The notes beneath the pieces are model-generated. The model had not been told where the DNA came from and searched no databases. It saw nothing but the letters and a program-made list of their open reading frames with translations. A program made the position numbers and the translations under genes. Source: Atriophallophorus winterbourni (Eukaryota; Platyhelminthes; Trematoda; Plagiorchiida; Microphallidae). Taken from it: 64,000 nucleotides of DNA. Each line of letters begins with the position of its first letter. Position 1 is the stretch's first letter. Location: the NCBI GenBank assembly GCA_013407085.1, contig JACCGJ010014207.1:36266-100265 (forward strand), given 5' to 3'. Shown here piece after piece: positions 22,450-64,000 of the stretch.

Positions 22450-22760
22450 TCCACTAGAACGTCAGTACAACGTTGAGCAATAATAGAGAAATCGGACACC
22501 CTCGTCAGACACCACTTACCATAGGAAAGTTGGCTGATTGGCTAACGTCGCACCGAGAACCAATCGAAGAAAGTGTCAGAAATATGTTTGCATACTTTTG
22601 CGGGACACATTTGTGAAAACAGGTAGTAAACAATGCGTTTCCATCACCCGATTTGTGGTAGTCTTACTCTAAGACTTGCGATTGTTTCAGTAACCTTGTA
22701 TGTTTGTCGGGCAATGTGATGAGGAACTGAACACTAATGAGACGCCCCAGTCTAGTCCAC
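22450..22760 (-). mobile_element. RTE-like reverse transcriptase fragment
   Basis: Aligns at the DNA level with 45330-45540, which encodes FKGTFDSVDRNALFNILSL. Heavily eroded. Confidence 0.6.
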
Positions 22761-22824
22761 AGGGTTCTTTCTCATAGGCGAGTCAATTAGAAAATTGAAA
22801 TGAAATGGAGTGTTTGGAAACCCT

Positions 22825-23640
22825 TGTCGGACACCACTGACCGTATGGAAGTTGGCTGACTGGCTATTGCACACCTTAACTCAACGAGAAGAATAAAAAT
22901 AGTGCCCTAAATAGGCTCAAGTAATTTTGCGAGACATATTTAAGCATCCGTCGTATCTCGAACATATCGTGGATGGACAGAGTGACTAATGCTGAAGTAC
23001 TTTCAAAAGCTGGACTACAGAGCATGTTCACCCTATTACGACAGCGCCGCCTGCGGTGGCTTGGTCATGTCTATGCAATGAAAAATGGTAGTATTCCGAA
23101 AGATATATTCTATGATGAGTTGCAATTAGGAAGTCGACTCTGAACCGCTCACATTGGAAGCATGGTGTAAAGCGTCGTCTGCAAGCTGGGGAGGAGCAGA
23201 TACAGCTCCGGCTGCTGAACGTAGATCATGCCGCCGGCGTGCAACTGACGTCCTACAACCGAGTTCTGACTATCGTTGCAAGCGCTGCGGGAGAGATTGT
23301 TCAAAAAGCTGTAGAACATAAAAATTCATGTGATTGTGATATACATCCATGGTAGACATCGACCGAAGGAGGCCAACAACAACAACTAAACAATGTGTTT
23401 CGATCAACCAAATCGTGGCAGTCTTAATATAAACCTCTTGCGGTTGTTTGAATAACCTTGTATGTTTATCAAACAGCGATAAGGAGAAATTGATCATGAC
23501 ATGCTTGCTAAGGCGCCTCAGCCCAGTCATCAAGGATTTCCCTCACAGGCTTCACCGATAAGTTTATGCCCATGAAATCGTGCTATGATTGCATGACGCC
23601 CAAGCAAGGAGACGCGACATATGAATGTCGATTAGCAACG
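22825..23640 (-). mobile_element. Second RTE-like fragment, split by another LINE
   Basis: 22825-22980 and 23395-23640 continue each other and repeat the fragment at 22450. The middle (22980-23395) is a plus-strand copy of the LINE end seen at 4308. Confidence 0.62.
22980..23395 (+). mobile_element. LINE 3' end nested in an RTE-like fragment
   Basis: Reads TNAEVLSKAGLQSMFTLLRQ, RRLRWLGHVYAMKNG, then stops, ending with GACCGAAGGAGGCC and (CAA)n. Confidence 0.8.
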
Positions 23641-24171
23641 TCAAGATGGAGAAGTAAAGTCATTATAATTCAAATGTATTTGAGCAGATCTGACGCTTCT
23701 GTAGTAAAACTGGTATATCAAATAGAAGGAAAAAGAAAATAAGGTAAAAAGCGTTACTTTCCTTTTTTGGTACGTCGCCTGAAAAAATGAAACGATAGCA
23801 CACGTTACCGGGAACACGAATGTGGGAGCGAAGCAGATGATGTCAGAGAAATATAGACACTTGGCAACTTTATGAATGACCAGATATTGAACTTGAAATT
23901 CGACAGCTATAGGTAGCAAAGGATGAGTTTATTTCCGCTTGACAATACCAATCCGCCCCAAGGAAACCCATTACTCCAACATGCGATAATCAACAACAAC
24001 GTAGTTTATCACTCAGATCACATGCATCGAAAGTTTGTCTTAGTCAATAGACGGCTGAAGCACGCGGGCAGGACGTTTGATTTTCAGTTGGACGGTCCAC
24101 GTACGAATCCCTCTCTGGGGTTACACCTTTTGGAAAATTTCCCCGACCTACCAGGTGCAGGATAGCTTCGG

Positions 24172-24275
24172 CAAATAGTCTAGACTTGGGCAACCTGACA
24201 GTATCGTAGCCCGCATGTAGTCTCTGACTGTACGACATGGCCTGGATCAGGCTTGTGCTTTCATACCATCATACC
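24172..24275 (+). mobile_element. SINE-like element, 5' truncated
   Basis: Only the 3' half, ending GGCTTGTGCTTTCATACC. Confidence 0.75.
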
Positions 24276-24439
24276 GTCGGCAAATAGTCGGAAAAAACTA
24301 CGAGAGAACAGCACCCCGACAAGTGGGTGAGGTCATTATGTCAGGTCAGTCGAGGTCTCATTGTGCTGACGTTTATTACGTTGTTTAAAAATAGGCTTCG
24401 AGCACACCGGATGTAACATTAATCACGTCAACTAACCGT

Positions 24440-24680
24440 GTTGACGGGGGTGCAGTACATCCGTGCTGTGCAGTGAGCTGCATGCGGAAACACGCTGGAG
24501 TCTCAGCGTCATTTCTATTTGCATGTACGAAAGCATAGGCCTGATCCAGGCAAAGCGCCTGCATGTAGGCTAAGATTTTCATGTCTCTCTAGGTCTGGGC
24601 AACCTGACAGTATCTTAGCCCACGTGAAGTCAATGATTGTACGGCACTTTACCTGGATCAGACTCGTGCTTTCATACTAT
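24440..24680 (+). mobile_element. SINE-like element with internal rearrangement
   Basis: Family sequence in sense orientation, with an inverted piece near 24515-24570 (AAAGCATAGGCCTGATCC). Confidence 0.7.
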
Positions 24681-24734
24681 ACAATATGCCGATACAGCAT
24701 TATCTTACATTGTATGCTTCGCAACGAATTAGCT

Positions 24735-63363
<38,629 letters not shown>

Positions 63364-63599
63364 CTGAAGGCAACGGTCATACAACGAATGACATTTTGAT
63401 AGGTATAAAATATGTTGTGTGTTCGCTGAGCTGGCATTGTAACAGTAGGACGTTTCGTCATCAAGCTAGATGACATCGTCAGCTGAGCTTCTTGCGAAGT
63501 ATAAAATATCCCCATTGGTGATTGATAATATCACGAGAAAACGAAGCGAAACTGTGCTCAGCTTTTGATCACAGTACGTATATAGCTATTTACAGGGGG

Positions 63600-63780
63600 A
63601 CATAACTATTATTCAATGTATTGTTTTGCTCACACTCCGCTACTGTTATTAGATTGTATAAATCAAACAAGGATTAAAAATCCCACGACCGGTTTTAGGT
63701 GATGTTTGCACTCATCAGTAGGATCAGGATCCGCATGCTCAACATCCATACTAACCTTTCCACTGTTTTAAGGCATTTAT
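63600..63780 (-). repeat. Hammerhead repeat, mixed A and B fragments, eroded
   Basis: GACCGGTTTTAGG replaces the usual box; core partly lost. Confidence 0.6.
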
Positions 63781-64000
63781 GTATGGTATGAAAGCACAAG
63801 CCTGAACCAGGCAAAGTGCCGCACAGTCATTGACTGCACATGGGCTTAGATACTGTCAGGTTGCCCAGGCCTAGATAGATATTAGAAACAAAAATAAAAA
63901 TGAGACTCCAGGGTATTTCAGCATGCAGCTCACTACCGGTGGCCAATCAATTTAGCACGGTGTTAGCCGCACAGCGCAGAAGTGCTGTACGATTGCACAT
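63780..64000 (-). mobile_element. SINE-like element, runs to window end
   Basis: Well preserved: GGTATGAAAGCACAAGCC through GCTGTACGATTGCACAT. Confidence 0.85.

Noticed and set aside
23641..23919. Minus-strand ORF of 92 codons as a C-terminal GCN2 exon
   Set aside because: The end (YQKRKVTLFTLF) vaguely recalls the GCN2 C-terminus, but phase, upstream domain and splice sites were not convincing.

Overview
The window looks like a piece of a large, intron-rich, repeat-loaded metazoan genome, most probably a parasitic flatworm (trematode). The evidence is small exons (55-446 bp) in introns of about 0.1-5.3 kb, no bacterial-style ORF packing, many degenerate non-LTR retrotransposons of RTE-like and CR1-like type, and short dispersed repeats that carry hammerhead-ribozyme cores, including one tRNA-headed type resembling the schistosome Sm-alpha elements. 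The species is not identified. A 20-base run of N at 6795-6814 shows this is a draft assembly.

Two protein-coding genes were reconstructed by matching protein-family sequence with splice sites and reading-frame phase. The plus-strand gene (3376-21254, 5' end missing) is the C-terminal 356 residues of a multi-pass acyltransferase-3 protein of the NRF-6 (nose resistant to fluoxetine) type, in eight phase-compatible exons. The minus-strand gene (63363 down to about 24735, 5' end beyond the window) is GCN2/EIF2AK4, the eIF2-alpha kinase that senses amino-acid starvation. Twenty-four exons encode, in order, a degenerate pseudokinase domain (HRN and DYE in place of HRD and DFG), an active-looking kinase domain with a large acidic insert, and a histidyl-tRNA-synthetase-like domain. 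The N-terminal RWD region lies outside. The two genes are convergent, about 3.5 kb apart.

The rest is introns and intergenic DNA filled with repeats. Region by region: 0.4-1.7 kb CR1-like reverse transcriptase (minus); 2.3-3.2 kb hammerhead repeats; 3.9-4.95 kb RTE-like 3' ends; 6.2-7.9 kb a tandem duplication including an NRF exon, with the assembly gap; 8.0-9.5 kb hammerhead repeats; 14.4-17.6 kb hammerhead dimer and three LINE remnants; 19.1-21.0 kb more repeats including a hammerhead dimer; 21.8-23.6 kb nested LINE remnants between the two genes; 24-64 kb GCN2 introns with more than twenty copies of a roughly 230-bp SINE-like element, a nearly full-length RTE reverse transcriptase (39.1-40.6 kb), a second RTE copy (44.2-46.0 kb), and short elements sharing LINE 3' tails.

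The most interesting observation is the set of hammerhead ribozyme cores. One repeat family with a unit of about 219-241 bp occurs as monomers, tandem dimers and inverted pairs. Many copies preserve the catalytic boxes, a compensated stem II, a palindromic CCGG stem III, and a matching stem I. A second family (48.2-48.8 kb) joins tRNA-like A and B boxes to a different hammerhead and also forms a 72-bp-arm palindrome. This pattern fits retrozyme or Sm-alpha-like retroelements that spread through self-cleaved, possibly circular RNA.
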